In this document: positions 17,270 to 27,460 of the stretch, piece by piece
Layout: each line of letters begins with the position of its first letter
Numbering within the stretch: position 1 is the first letter of the stretch
DNA from: Sulfobacillus harzensis
GTDB lineage: Bacteria; Bacillota; Sulfobacillia; Sulfobacillales; Sulfobacillaceae
Assembly (NCBI RefSeq): GCF_012933365.1
Contig: NZ_JABBVZ010000002.1
Span: 1 to 64,000 of the forward strand
Direction of reading: 5' to 3'
Length of the DNA stretch: 64,000 nucleotides
Translations under genes and position numbers: made by a program
The notes under the pieces: generated by a model
Databases searched by the model: none
Told to the model about the DNA's origin: nothing
Seen by the model: the letters and a program-made list of their open reading frames with translations, nothing else

Positions 17270-18823
17270 ATGAATTTCGCCCATCTGGTTGACGGTATTG
17301 CCGAGACGGCGCCGGATCGTCACGCGCTTGTCGTCGTCACGCCTGACAAGTTAACTGAGCGTTTAACTTATCGCCAACTCGCCGAAACATCCAACCGCCT
17401 CGCTCACAGCTTGATGGAGCAGGGCATCGCGCGAGGCACCCGGGTCATGGTTCTTCTGCCTCGGGGCAAAGAAGCCTATATCAGCTATTTGGCTCTTTTG
17501 AAGACCGGGGCCACGATTATGCCGGGCTCGGAGATGCTGCGCTCGGGCGATATCTTATATCGAGTGCGCCACGCGGAGGCTCAAGCTGTCCTGGCGGATC
17601 AGAGTCTGGTATCCACCGTGGAAGAAGTGCGCCATCAAATGCCCTCCGTGACCAGATATCTGGCCAGTCCCGACACCTCAACACCGGGATGGCAGTCCCT
17701 TGTAGCCCTTCAATCCAACGGCAGTCCGGATCCCGTCCGGACCAGCGTCCTTCCTGATGACCTGGCCTTCTTATCCTATACCAGCGGCACCACCGGCGGG
17801 CCCAAGGGCGTGATGCATACTTACCGTTGGCCCTTCGAGCATTTGAAGGTGGCCGGAACATATTGGTTCGACGCCAAACCTGACGATCTGGCCTGGGCCA
17901 CCGCCGGACCCGGTTGGGCCAAATGGGTCTGGAGCCCCTTTGTCTCCGTCTTGGGCAATGGGGCCACGGGATTTGTCTATCAGGGGCGCTTCGAGCCCGA
18001 GACATATCTTGCGCTCATGGCTGAATATCGCGTGACGTTGCTATGCGCCACTCCCACAGAGTATCGGCTGATGGCTAAGGTTCCCCAATTGGATCGCTAC
18101 GCCCTATCCTTGCGCTCTGCCACCTCAGCCGGCGAGCCGCTCAATCGGGAAGTCATCGAAACCTTTCGTCGCGTTTTTGGGGTGACCGTACGCGACGGTT
18201 ATGGGCAGACAGAAAATACCCTCCTCGTGGGGACGTTGGAGAACATGGAGGTCCGGCCGGGCTCCATGGGCCGGCCCTTTCCCGGCCTCCCGGTGACCAT
18301 TGTCAACGACCGTGGTGAGCCGCAAGGACCGGGCGTGGTGGGCCACATCGCCGTCCACCGTGACCATCCGGCCTTGTTCCGGGGCTATCTAAATGATCCC
18401 GAGCGCACTCGAGCGGCCTTTCGCGGCGACTGGTACACGACGGGAGACCAGGGGCGCCTGGATGAGGATGGATATATCTGGTTTGAAGGACGATCCGATG
18501 ACATCATTATCTCCGCCGGATACACCATTGGCCCCTTTGAAGTGGAAGATGCATTGGTGAAGCACCCCAAGGTGGCCGAATGCGCCGTCGTCGCCAGCCC
18601 GGATGAAGAGCGGGGTCATATTGTCAAGGCATTCGTCGTGCTGCGAAATCCTGAGGATAAAAATGCCCCGCATCTGACCGAGGAGCTTCAAGCGCACGTG
18701 AAAGCGATCACGGCCCCTTACAAATATCCGCGGGCCATTGAGTACGTGGATTCTTTACCGAAAACCACCAGCGGGAAGATTCGCCGCATCGAGTTGCGAG
18801 AGCGGGAAAAGGCAGGACGGTAA
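17270..18823 (+). CDS. acyl-CoA ligase, medium-chain/benzoate-type
   Basis: 517 residues of the ANL adenylating superfamily: activates a carboxylic acid with ATP and joins it to CoA. Seen: P-loop-like YTSGTTGGPKGVMHTYR, the GYGQTE motif, WYTTGDQG, the hinge GRSDDIIISAGYTIGP and the catalytic Lys in TTSGKIRRIELR. The ISAGYTIGP form and PGWAKWVWSPF segment are typical of medium-chain and aromatic acid ligases. Start at 17270 after GGAGG with 6-base spacing. Paired with the divergent MFS transporter at 15951. Confidence 0.87.
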   Translation: MNFAHLVDGIAETAPDRHALVVVTPDKLTERLTYRQLAETSNRLAHSLMEQGIARGTRVMVLLPRGKEAYISYLALLKTGATIMPGSEMLRSGDILYRVRHAEAQAVLADQSLVSTVEEVRHQMPSVTRYLASPDTSTPGWQSLVALQSNGSPDPVRTSVLPDDLAFLSYTSGTTGGPKGVMHTYRWPFEHLKVAGTYWFDAKPDDLAWATAGPGWAKWVWSPFVSVLGNGATGFVYQGRFEPETYLALMAEYRVTLLCATPTEYRLMAKVPQLDRYALSLRSATSAGEPLNREVIETFRRVFGVTVRDGYGQTENTLLVGTLENMEVRPGSMGRPFPGLPVTIVNDRGEPQGPGVVGHIAVHRDHPALFRGYLNDPERTRAAFRGDWYTTGDQGRLDEDGYIWFEGRSDDIIISAGYTIGPFEVEDALVKHPKVAECAVVASPDEERGHIVKAFVVLRNPEDKNAPHLTEELQAHVKAITAPYKYPRAIEYVDSLPKTTSGKIRRIELREREKAGR

Positions 18824-18851
18824 TGCCTCGCCACGATGGAGGCCGAAGAAC

Positions 18852-20081
18852 TCAGCCACTGCGGGTCAGGGACGGCGACGTCGACGAGCGGGAAAAAATC
18901 CATGTCAACAGGGCGGCGGTGAGAAGAACCACGCCCAATAGCGCCCATCCCCAATTGTAATGGCCCGTAGCATCCACGAAGGCACCAAACAAGGGAGGGA
19001 AAATGGCCGAGCCCAGAAAGGCGGAGGTTCCCACACTGCTCATGGCAAATCCGGAATTTTGGGCAGGTACGGACTCCCCCGCCCATGTCATGGTGAGCGC
19101 ATTCCACCCCACGGCGCCGGCCCCGAACACCAGCCAGATTCCCAGCAACAGCACGAACGGGGTGTGGTCCGGCAACCATGCCACGACAAACGCCATAACG
19201 GCGGCCGTCACTGCACAGGCGACAATGACTGGCGGCCGGCGTCCACCGATCCGATCGCTGATAATGCCGGTCACCACGCGCCCGATACCGCCGCCCAGTT
19301 GCGCCGCGGCTAACACCAATCCTGCCCTGGCTAATGTCAGGTGGTGAACCGCATGCAGATCACTAAGCGTGAATCCCAAAACCAAATATTGTCCGGACAC
19401 GAGGAGAATGGCGACCAAACAGGGACGCCAGACAGACGCCAAAAGACGCCAATCAAAACCCTTTGACGCGGCAGCCAAAGGTCGCTTGGGCCACGGAAGC
19501 ATGAGAGAGGCGAAAACCCAGCCCAAAATCAACAACTCGGCTGAAAACACCCAAAAGACGGTGTTGAATCCATCGGAATCTACGATGCGCGGCAAAAGAC
19601 TGGCTGCCAGCAACGCGCCAATCGGAACGCCGGTTTGCCGGATGCCCATCACCATACCACGCGGTCTGTCGCGAAAAGCGGTAAATACCGCCTTGGTTCC
19701 TGAGGCCGGCGCGATGGCCAGAGCAATGCCAAGAAAGAACAAGAGCGCCAGCACGCCGTAAAATCCCCGTACAACCAAGAGGCCCAGGGAGAAGAAGGAC
19801 ATCGCCAACGCTCCCCCAAAAAGCAAGCGCCGCGGTCCCACGCGATCCGCGGCCGCCCCCATCACAACCATAGAGACCATCACGCCCAGTGACAGCGCCG
19901 TCGTAACCAAGCCCATTTGGGCCAACGATAAGCGGTACAGAGCGGCGAAATAGACGCCCATGACCACAATCCCTTGCTGTACAAACGACATTCCCGTCTG
20001 CGAAAGGGTGGCCGCGGCCAGAAACCAGACCGGGCCGACCCGGGCCCGAAACCCCAGAGGATCAAAAGTACGCGTTGCCAT
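18852..20081 (-). CDS. MFS transporter
   Basis: 409 residues, 12 hydrophobic helices. A-motif forms GAAADRVGPRRLL and GIISDRIGGRRPP are present in both halves. Start at the ATG 20081 after AGGTGATCGC; the upstream 19 codons look spurious. Convergent with the ligase at 17270 (28-base gap) and divergent from the second ligase at 20200, repeating the transporter/ligase layout. Substrate unknown, possibly a mono- or aromatic carboxylate. Confidence 0.82.
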   Translation of the reverse strand: MATRTFDPLGFRARVGPVWFLAAATLSQTGMSFVQQGIVVMGVYFAALYRLSLAQMGLVTTALSLGVMVSMVVMGAAADRVGPRRLLFGGALAMSFFSLGLLVVRGFYGVLALLFFLGIALAIAPASGTKAVFTAFRDRPRGMVMGIRQTGVPIGALLAASLLPRIVDSDGFNTVFWVFSAELLILGWVFASLMLPWPKRPLAAASKGFDWRLLASVWRPCLVAILLVSGQYLVLGFTLSDLHAVHHLTLARAGLVLAAAQLGGGIGRVVTGIISDRIGGRRPPVIVACAVTAAVMAFVVAWLPDHTPFVLLLGIWLVFGAGAVGWNALTMTWAGESVPAQNSGFAMSSVGTSAFLGSAIFPPLFGAFVDATGHYNWGWALLGVVLLTAALLTWIFSRSSTSPSLTRSG

Positions 20082-20199
20082 GCGATCACCTAATTCATCC
20101 TTCGACACACGGAGAAAAAATTCCCTCCCCAACACCAACGCCTAAATTTTCTGTGTTACCATGCAAGAAATAATGTTGCTCCAATGGAGGCGTCCTCAT

Positions 20200-21804
20200 A
20201 TGATGAAAACCCCGCTCTTATTGCGACATCTCTTCGAATACGCGGAAACCTATTTCCCGTCGGAGGAAATCGTCTCACGGGGCTATGATAATACCTACCG
20301 TTTTAGCTATGCCGAATATGCGGAACGGACGCGCCGGCTGTCCGGGGCCCTCTCTTCGTTGGGGGTAGGGTTGGGGGATCGCGTGGGCACGTTTTTATGG
20401 AATGACCACGTCCATCTGGAAGCCTACTTTGGGGTTCCTGCCATGGGTGCCGTGCTCCACACCATCAACATCCGCTTGGCACCCGAGCAAATCGCCTATA
20501 TTATCAACCATGCGGAAGACCGCGTCCTGGTTGTAGACCGTACCCTGTGGCCAATCTTAGCGCCTTTGGCACCGCAACTTAAGACTGTCAAAGCGTTTTT
20601 GTTCAGCGGCCCAGGGCAGCTTCCGGATGTTCCCGGCGCCCTCGATTACGAGGCGGCAATTCAACAAGCCACCCCGATGTCATCGTATCCGGATCTGGAC
20701 GAGAATCACCCGCTGGGCATGTGTTACACCTCCGCCACAACCGGAAACCCCAAAGGCGTCGTCTACACCCACCGCGGCATCTACCTGCACAGCCTGACGC
20801 TTGGCCTGGCCAACACCATGGGACTCTCCATGGAGGACGCAGTGTTGCCCGTCGTCCCCATGTTTCACGTCAATGCCTGGGGACTGCCGTTTGCCGCCCT
20901 TTGGTATGGGGCAAAAATTGTGCTTCCCGGTCCCGCGCCTACGCCAAGAGATTTAGTGGATTTGATGAAAGACGAAAAGGTTACCGTCGCCGCCGGTGTG
21001 CCAACGGTCTGGCTCGGATTGTCCCGGGTTCTGGAACAGACCGGTGAACGGCTTTTTCTCCGCGAGGCGGTGTGTGGCGGCTCGGCCGCTCCTGAAGGAC
21101 TCATACGCCGGTTCGAGGAAGAATTTCACATCCCCTTTGTCCACGCCTATGGCATGACGGAGACCAGCCCCATTGCCAGCGTTGCCCGCCTCAAGAGGGC
21201 TCTGGTACCCGCGTCAGACCAAGAGAAGATGGCCGCGAAAGCATCCCAAGGCTTGTTGGTGCCGGGCCTCACCGTTCGGTTGGAGCGCGACGGGCAGGAA
21301 GTCCCCTGGGATGGCGAATCGGCTGGAGAGATGTGTCTTCAGGGCCCCTGGATTGCCGATGAGTATTATCGCGATGCACGCAGCGAAGAAGCTTTTGTCG
21401 ATGGCTGGCTGCATACCGGCGATGTCGCCACCATTGATAAAAATGGCTACATTCACATCGTCGACCGAACCCGGGATGTCATTAAGAGCGGCGGAGAATG
21501 GATCTCGTCCGTCGACTTGGAGAACGCCCTCATGTCCCACCCCGCCGTCTTCGAAGCGGCCGTTGTGGGCGTCCCTCACCCTAAATGGGACGAGCGGCCC
21601 TTGGCCTTCGTGGTATTGAAGGAGGGGGCCACGGCGTCTAAAGAGGAGTTGCTGGCACTGTTAGCCCAAAAATTTGCCAAATGGCAGTTGCCCGACGACA
21701 TCCTCTACATCGATGAGGTGCCAAAAACCACGGTGGGAAAGTTCCTCAAGCGAGCCCTGAGGGACCAATATCAACACTATCTCGCTGGGGAGCGGGACGC
21801 TTGA
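20200..21804 (+). CDS. long-chain-type fatty acid-CoA ligase
   Basis: 534 residues, ANL superfamily. Motifs: [17 protein letters not shown], the [13 protein letters not shown] segment common in AlkK-like ligases, [36 protein letters not shown] and catalytic Lys in [13 protein letters not shown]. The ISS in place of ISAG at the hinge and FHVNAW fit long- or medium-chain fatty acid enzymes. ATG at 20200 follows GGAGG by 9 bases. With aceA in the window, acetate units from fatty acids could be assimilated. Confidence 0.88.
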   Translation: MMKTPLLLRHLFEYAETYFPSEEIVSRGYDNTYRFSYAEYAERTRRLSGALSSLGVGLGDRVGTFLWNDHVHLEAYFGVPAMGAVLHTINIRLAPEQIAYIINHAEDRVLVVDRTLWPILAPLAPQLKTVKAFLFSGPGQLPDVPGALDYEAAIQQATPMSSYPDLDENHPLGMCYTSATTGNPKGVVYTHRGIYLHSLTLGLANTMGLSMEDAVLPVVPMFHVNAWGLPFAALWYGAKIVLPGPAPTPRDLVDLMKDEKVTVAAGVPTVWLGLSRVLEQTGERLFLREAVCGGSAAPEGLIRRFEEEFHIPFVHAYGMTETSPIASVARLKRALVPASDQEKMAAKASQGLLVPGLTVRLERDGQEVPWDGESAGEMCLQGPWIADEYYRDARSEEAFVDGWLHTGDVATIDKNGYIHIVDRTRDVIKSGGEWISSVDLENALMSHPAVFEAAVVGVPHPKWDERPLAFVVLKEGATASKEELLALLAQKFAKWQLPDDILYIDEVPKTTVGKFLKRALRDQYQHYLAGERDA

Positions 21805-21816
21805 GTCCCTCCCCGC

Positions 21817-23295
21817 TTATTCGCCCTCTTCCATGACGTCATAGAGCGCGTCCACGCCCTCTTCGGCGGCATCCTGCATCGCCTCTTGGCCGGGCAAGTC
21901 TACCACGCCGAGACGATCGGGCTGGCCAATGGCCTGCTCGTGCTCTAGACGTGCCAGTTCCCGCCTCAAACTGACCTCATCGCGGGCGAAGATCAAAAGA
22001 AATTGGGGTTCGTCAGCCATCAAGGTCCATTCCATGTCGTTGGCCGACCCGATATCGAATGAGCGTCGATAGTCAAATTCCATACCCTGGGAGAAATGAA
22101 ACACCCCCGGTTGCTGCTGCAAAGAGGATGGCCCGGGGAGCAACTCCGCCAACGCGTCCATATCCTCGACCGGAGCCAGGGCAAAATACCGCGGGTTCAT
22201 CGCAAGATATTGGGCTAAATCCGCGTCGTTGACCGGCCCCTCCTCAGACACTGACATGGCCGCAATGCGCCAGTAGCCCTGGGAATCGCGCCGCAACAGA
22301 GCTGTCGTGACACGCTCGACAAGCTCCTCCTCATCGGGACGATACCACCCGTGAAGAGCCACACGCACGGCATCCGACGACTCGTCCAGTATTTCGCCTT
22401 GAAGTCGCCAAAGATCCCCTGTCTGGGCTTGGTCCCGCTCCTGCGCCGCAATATAGTCGAGGATATCCGTGGGCCGTGCTTCGTCCATCAGCATGTCGTA
22501 GCACGCCGCATAATCAGCGTTGTTGCGGGCGTTTTCGTAGGCCATCGCAACCTCAAGCGGAGTGAGAATTTCGTTCTCGAGAAGATAGGAGCCATCAATC
22601 CACGGCTTCACCTCCCGCCCGCCAGCCAGCACCATCCAAAGGCCCACGCCCACCATGCCGTCAAACGGGAAACGGTTGTTAACGGCTGATTGCACCATCC
22701 CCACCAACGTCAAAAGACTTAACGCCTCATCCATGGTGAGCGTCTTCCAAACCATATCCTTGAATACATCCTGCTGTTCGGAATCGGTCACAAAATAGGC
22801 CTCCCCGATCGCGCCCGCGGAAAATCGCAGAAGCCAAATCGCTTCGATGCCTTCATAGGGACCGCCCCAACGCATCCGCATCATCAGCGAGGCGGCATGA
22901 AGCCGATACGGCGAAACCAGTATCTCCTGAATTTGGTCGACCGGCGGATACCAAGAGTAGGGAGACAAAAACTTGACCGCCTCCGGTCCTAGTTGCCGTG
23001 CGCGCTGAATCACAGACCGACCCAGCGCCTCGCGATCGGGCCGGTCGTTGAGGGCAATCAACAGCCGGCCAATCAGCGCCATCACTTCCGCCACGTCCGG
23101 TAGTTCCTGAATCAGCCGGGCTACTTCATCCGGGCTCAACGTGCGGACAATCAAGTCCGCCAATTGGTCGACTCCCCCGGGCACCCAGACGGCTTCTTTC
23201 ATCGCATTAACGAAAGCATCGCCTGTCAGCCCCAGCATTTGTCCGAGCGATGCCAATACCCGAAATTTTCCCTTATCCTCTTTGTCACGAGCCAT
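21817..23295 (-). CDS. 492-residue protein of unknown function
   Basis: Soluble, acidic, no signal or membrane segment. The N-terminal half is helical with a gene-long Leu/Asp/Glu pattern, the middle holds YRPDEEELVERVTTALLRRDSQGYWRIAAM, which resembles the end of a nuclear-transport-factor-2-like (SnoaL-type) fold, and the C-terminus is very acidic (DAAEEGVDALYDVMEEGE). I do not recognise the family. Monocistronic, convergent with the ligase gene at 12 bases. Confidence 0.65.
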   Translation of the reverse strand: MARDKEDKGKFRVLASLGQMLGLTGDAFVNAMKEAVWVPGGVDQLADLIVRTLSPDEVARLIQELPDVAEVMALIGRLLIALNDRPDREALGRSVIQRARQLGPEAVKFLSPYSWYPPVDQIQEILVSPYRLHAASLMMRMRWGGPYEGIEAIWLLRFSAGAIGEAYFVTDSEQQDVFKDMVWKTLTMDEALSLLTLVGMVQSAVNNRFPFDGMVGVGLWMVLAGGREVKPWIDGSYLLENEILTPLEVAMAYENARNNADYAACYDMLMDEARPTDILDYIAAQERDQAQTGDLWRLQGEILDESSDAVRVALHGWYRPDEEELVERVTTALLRRDSQGYWRIAAMSVSEEGPVNDADLAQYLAMNPRYFALAPVEDMDALAELLPGPSSLQQQPGVFHFSQGMEFDYRRSFDIGSANDMEWTLMADEPQFLLIFARDEVSLRRELARLEHEQAIGQPDRLGVVDLPGQEAMQDAAEEGVDALYDVMEEGE

Positions 23296-23364
23296 GATGA
23301 AGCAGCCTCCCTATTGCTTCTCATGGTAACATACCGACGCCGCTTCGAGAGCCGTCCTGGAACG

Positions 23365-24519
23365 CTACACATCAAGCCGCCGGGACCACAGAATCCCAAA
23401 TGCTACGGAGGCGAGGGCCCATGCCCCAACGACAGCGAGACCCGTACCCAAGGATAGCCAGGGAATGCCTGTCTGAAAGGCCAGAGCACCGGTCCAGTCC
23501 TCCATCAGGACCAAATGGGTGGTCGGGTCGATGACGGCCCATGCCCCGGCATGCTCTGCGAACAATCCGCTTATCACCAATACGGCCCCCACGATGAAGG
23601 CGAAAATGGTGGACCCAAAAGCCATGGAAAGCCCCACCGCGATTGACGTCAACACCCCCAGTGCAAGCATCGCCAACCCCAGTGCGGCTAAATCATACTG
23701 CCACTGCGGAAGAATATGAAATTTGCTGCCCAAAACGGTCAATTGGGGAGGCACCGTTCCCGGCTGAAATCCCAGATGAAGCCCAACCACATGTGGAACC
23801 ATGGGTGATCCGATGCCAAAAAAGAGGCTGCCGAGAACAAAGAATCCCAGAGCCGAGGAGACGATAAATCCCCAAAGAATGCTTAGCGAAGCCGACAGCT
23901 TGGCGAGATAGATTTTCCGGCGGGCTGGTGCGTGCAAGAGTAAAACGCCCCAAGTGCCGCCTTCCAACTCCTGCGACACTCGATCGCCGCCAATCCCCAC
24001 CGCCAGCAAGGCGAAAACCAAAAGCGTTATCCCGCCCAGTACCTGCCCGTCCAGTCGGAATGCGGTTTCGGTGCGGGGATTGTAACGGGTTAGCCCATGG
24101 CCCACCATATACTGCGTCGTCGCGATCTGTTCCAGGGTACTGCCACGGTCGGCAACCGGGATACTTTTCAGTCCTGCTTTCAATTGCTTGAGCTGCACGA
24201 CTTCATTAGTCGGCTGGACTTGTTGTTTCATTTCCTGAAGCGTTTTCTCGTCCGACGTCAGTTGCTGCTCCACGGCCGACTTGGCTCTCCCGGTGGCCAT
24301 CTTCAACTGTTGACGGTCCGCTCTTACCTGCCTTTCCGCCGATCGAAGGTTGACCGCCATCATATGCCGTTGAGACGCTTGACCGTGAAGCATCAATAGG
24401 CTACCGCCTACCACGATGACGAGGAAAGCCACCAGTAGCATGCGGCCGCGATGCGCGAGCAGTTTTTCTACTTCATTGCGGTATAAGGCAGCAAAGAGAC
24501 CCTTACGATCCGACATGGG
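23365..24519 (-). CDS. ABC-2-type transporter permease
   Basis: 384 residues from the ATG at 24519, which follows GGAGGG by 8 bases; 35 upstream in-frame codons overlap the ATPase gene and look spurious. One helix near residue 28, a 160-residue external loop with an alpha-helical heptad region (QVRADRQQLKMATGRAKSAVEQQLTSDEKTLQEMKQQV split), then five helices. Partner of the ATPase at 24503, overlapping it by 17 bases. NatB-like exporters have this layout. Confidence 0.8.
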   Translation of the reverse strand, partial: PMSDRKGLFAALYRNEVEKLLAHRGRMLLVAFLVIVVGGSLLMLHGQASQRHMMAVNLRSAERQVRADRQQLKMATGRAKSAVEQQLTSDEKTLQEMKQQVQPTNEVVQLKQLKAGLKSIPVADRGSTLEQIATTQYMVGHGLTRYNPRTETAFRLDGQVLGGITLLVFALLAVGIGGDRVSQELEGGTWGVLLLHAPARRKIYLAKLSASLSILWGFIVSSALGFFVLGSLFFGIGSPMVPHVVGLHLGFQPGTVPPQLTVLGSKFHILPQWQYDLAALGLAMLALGVLTSIAVGLSMAFGSTIFAFIVGAVLVISGLFAEHAGAWAVIDPTTHLVLMEDWTGALAFQTGIPWLSLGTGLAVVGAWALASVAFGILWSRRLDV

Positions 24520-25471
24520 CTGTTCCCTCCATTGCGATATTTGTGTCTTGGGATTCATTGTTAATCCGAGCAAGATACTGCGCCTCAAGATTCTCCCGAT
24601 ATGGGCGGACTTCCAAGAGATCAACCTGGGCTTCGACCAGAGTGCGAATCAGTCCGGACACGTCATTGGGATGCGCCAAGGCCACGACCGCCCCGCCGTC
24701 GGAAATCCGGCGGGCGGCATGCTCCAGATTGGCGAGGTGGGTCATTAATGCGGCCTCATCGCGTGCCCGCACAAGGACCTCGACAGACCTGTCGTGATGT
24801 GTTTCCTCCATGCCCACGGCCCGGCCATGATTGATAAACACCATGCGGGTGGCCAACTGTTCTACCTCCGAGAGAATGTGGCTGGAAAGCAGAATCGTTA
24901 CACCCGATTGTTGCAGCCGCTGTAAATGCAGCCGAAACTCGCGCATGGCCGCCGGGTCGAGACCGTTCATGGGCTCGTCCAGCACTAAGATATCGGGTTC
25001 CTGCAACATGGCTAACGCCAGCGCCAAACGTTGACGCATGCCGAGGGAATACCCCTTGACGCGGCGATTGGCGACCTCGCGAAGGCCCACCTCGGCAAGC
25101 CGGGCACCGATAACCTCCGTCGACGTGGAGAGTCCCCGCAGCCGCAAAACCTGGCGTAGATTTTGTTCTCCCGTTAGATAGGGATAGAAATGGGACTCCT
25201 CAATGATGGCGCCCACGCCGGCAAGCGCCGAACTCGTGTCTTCATTCACATCAATCCCATGAATGCGGATGCGTCCCGTCGTCGGGCGAACTAATCCCAA
25301 TAGCATACGAAGACTGGTGGTCTTGCCCGCGCCGTTAGGGCCGAGAAATCCACAGATTTCCCCGCGCCGCACCTCAAAGGAGAGGTCGTCCACCGCCTTG
25401 ACCTTTCCATATTGTTTCGTCACATGGTCAAATTGAATGACCGCATCATCCATGACGTCCATTGCTTCCAT
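24503..25471 (-). CDS. ABC transporter ATPase
   Basis: 322 residues. Walker A GPNGAGKTT (about 45), Q-loop in IIEESHFYPYLTG, signature SLGMRQRLALA, Walker B ILVLDEPMNGLDP, switch His in SSHILSEVEQ. The NatA/BcrA-type class, with a C-terminal extension of about 100 residues. ATG at 25471 after GGAGG with 8 bases. Fifth gene of the GntR-led operon. Confidence 0.9.
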   Translation of the reverse strand: MEAMDVMDDAVIQFDHVTKQYGKVKAVDDLSFEVRRGEICGFLGPNGAGKTTSLRMLLGLVRPTTGRIRIHGIDVNEDTSSALAGVGAIIEESHFYPYLTGEQNLRQVLRLRGLSTSTEVIGARLAEVGLREVANRRVKGYSLGMRQRLALALAMLQEPDILVLDEPMNGLDPAAMREFRLHLQRLQQSGVTILLSSHILSEVEQLATRMVFINHGRAVGMEETHHDRSVEVLVRARDEAALMTHLANLEHAARRISDGGAVVALAHPNDVSGLIRTLVEAQVDLLEVRPYRENLEAQYLARINNESQDTNIAMEGTAHVGS

Positions 25472-26480
25472 AGAATCTTCCTCCCAGCCCTTTCATTCGA
25501 AACGAGCCTATCGCCACAATCACCATGCGCCAAATGAAGAAGCCCACAACAAACACGCCAATCCAGAGAACCACTGATCCCAAATGGGGAGACGCCGTGG
25601 TACGGGATAGTGCCATGGTCACCGTGGCAGTCCACCAGGCCCAAAAGGCATAGACCAAATTCCACATCCAACGAAAGAAAAACGGATCCCGCAAGCGTTC
25701 ATACGGCGCCCGCTTGAACCACCGGAACGACAATCCACCAAGGATGAGGATCCAGACGAGATAACCAGCCAGATCCCTCCAGGAACCGGCTCGCCAGGCG
25801 ACGGAAGTCGCCAGTGGCTCAAAATGTTGAACCCCGTTGATGGTCATCTCAAGCCAGGGGGGCCAGAAATTGATCGCAACATTAGGTCCATAACACAGTG
25901 TGGCGACGAAGCTGGCCATGTTCCCGACTAAACCCGGCACACCCGCGACCAAGAGAGCAGCCAAAATCCCATAAACTAGATTGCCGATGGCGGATGACAC
26001 CGCAAGTCCGCTTGCGACCATTGCTAGGCGAATCCCCACGACCAGGAGCAGCGTGGATGCAATCTTGCCATACGCACCCGGCTCCCCGAGGGACAGGCTT
26101 CCTAAAGAGACCGTCAGCGCCGCCGCCAGGGATCCCGCCACCACCGTAAGCCCGGCCCACCACATTTTCGCTTGAAGTATGTCGGTTCGCGACAAGGGCC
26201 CTTCCAGCACAAACGACAGTCGACCGCGTCCCCAATCATTGAGAAAAATGGCGAGCGCCAACAGAAGCGCAACGACGGCCTGGGGGGCAGCTCCAGCCCC
26301 GGCATATTCCGTAACTAAGCTGGATGCGAAGAACGGTTTGATGCGGGCGATCTGCATCAGCCCCTGCCACTGAAGAATCCAAGGCACTATCGCCGCGAAA
26401 AACGCCACGATATAGAGGGTGCGATTGACGCGCCATTCACGATAGAGCGCAGCGCGTGATGGAAGGCTATTCGGGGTCAC
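25446..26480 (-). CDS. ABC transporter permease, paralogue B
   Basis: 344 residues from the GTG at 26480, which overlaps the upstream stop (GTGA) and follows GGAGGTG. About eight membrane helices. The N-terminus ALYREWRVNRTLYIV is nearly identical to the preceding permease, so the two arose by tandem duplication. The long upstream ORF extension is a shadow of that gene. Probably forms one heterodimeric channel with it. Confidence 0.8.
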   Translation of the reverse strand: MTPNSLPSRAALYREWRVNRTLYIVAFFAAIVPWILQWQGLMQIARIKPFFASSLVTEYAGAGAAPQAVVALLLALAIFLNDWGRGRLSFVLEGPLSRTDILQAKMWWAGLTVVAGSLAAALTVSLGSLSLGEPGAYGKIASTLLLVVGIRLAMVASGLAVSSAIGNLVYGILAALLVAGVPGLVGNMASFVATLCYGPNVAINFWPPWLEMTINGVQHFEPLATSVAWRAGSWRDLAGYLVWILILGGLSFRWFKRAPYERLRDPFFFRWMWNLVYAFWAWWTATVTMALSRTTASPHLGSVVLWIGVFVVGFFIWRMVIVAIGSFRMKGLGGRFYGSNGRHG

Positions 26481-27460
26481 CGTGTCGCCACCTCCCCCAT
26501 CCGAAAGCGCTGGAACAGCGCACGCCAAACAAACCAGGCAACCACTGCGGAGAGGGCAAAAACGGCAATGGAGCCGAACTGCGGGGACGACGCAGGCCTG
26601 AAGAACAGGGTCACGGTTCCGCCCGTCAGCGCGGCTAGGATCCCGTACACGACATTCCAGGCCCCTGAAAATAGGAGCGGCTCCGAAAACATCTCCCAAG
26701 GAGCGGATGACCACCAGCGAAAAGCCAGGCCCCATAGGGCGACACATTCCGCCGTGTAAACGGGAATATAGGCTAAAGCCAACGTGGGACTAAATCCGTA
26801 CGCGAACGGAGAGACGTGGTCGAGCAACGAACTCGCTCCCGCCATCGTGACCGAACCCGGTCCTATGATGGAGCCGACTGCCATAACAGCGCTCCCGATC
26901 ACCAGCGGACCGAGGATGATGACGGCTGCTCCCGTGAGAGCGAAAAGCAAGTTTCCAGCCATCACTGATGCCGTCAAGGCCGCGGAAGCCAAGACCAACT
27001 GGGAAATGCCGATTAGCGCCATGTACCGCGAAAATGCACTCCAATCGTGGAACCCCGAGATGATCCCCATTACCAGGAGCACGCCCAGTTCTAAAAGCCA
27101 CCCGGCGAAAACCGATCCTAAAACGAATTGGGTCTTGATTCGAAGAGCAGGACGCCTCGGCACCGGTCCATCCAATAGCGCCGCAAGACGGGACCGATCG
27201 CGCCACAACACCGCAACTCCCAGCAATCCGGCGATAATATAATCCCACCCACGAAATTCATTAGGATACGTCACACGCAACATAATTCCTCGTATAAACA
27301 TCATCGTATATCGGGTCCAAGGGTGGGTTGCGGTATAAAACTCCAGCAACCACGGTGCCGCCATGAGAAATGGGGCGACCACATATAAGCTGCGGTTGAC
27401 CCGCCATTCGCGATACCAGAGGGCGGAACGGTCAGAGCGACTCCCAGTTGAGCGCTTCAC
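26477..27460 (-). CDS. ABC transporter permease, paralogue A
   Basis: 327 residues from the GTG at 27460 after GGAGGGG with 6-base spacing; it overlaps the ATPase gene end by 29 bases. About eight membrane helices and the shared N-terminal YREWRVNRSLYVV motif. Position matches YtrC of the Bacillus ytr operon, with its tandem neighbour as YtrD; the comparison is by gene order, not by alignment. Confidence 0.8.
   Translation of the reverse strand: MKRSTGSRSDRSALWYREWRVNRSLYVVAPFLMAAPWLLEFYTATHPWTRYTMMFIRGIMLRVTYPNEFRGWDYIIAGLLGVAVLWRDRSRLAALLDGPVPRRPALRIKTQFVLGSVFAGWLLELGVLLVMGIISGFHDWSAFSRYMALIGISQLVLASAALTASVMAGNLLFALTGAAVIILGPLVIGSAVMAVGSIIGPGSVTMAGASSLLDHVSPFAYGFSPTLALAYIPVYTAECVALWGLAFRWWSSAPWEMFSEPLLFSGAWNVVYGILAALTGGTVTLFFRPASSPQFGSIAVFALSAVVAWFVWRALFQRFRMGEVATR

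Noticed and set aside
25446-26747. 433-codon version of permease B
   Set aside because: The first 89 codons are a shadow of the preceding permease gene; GTG 26480 has the ribosome site and GTGA overlap.
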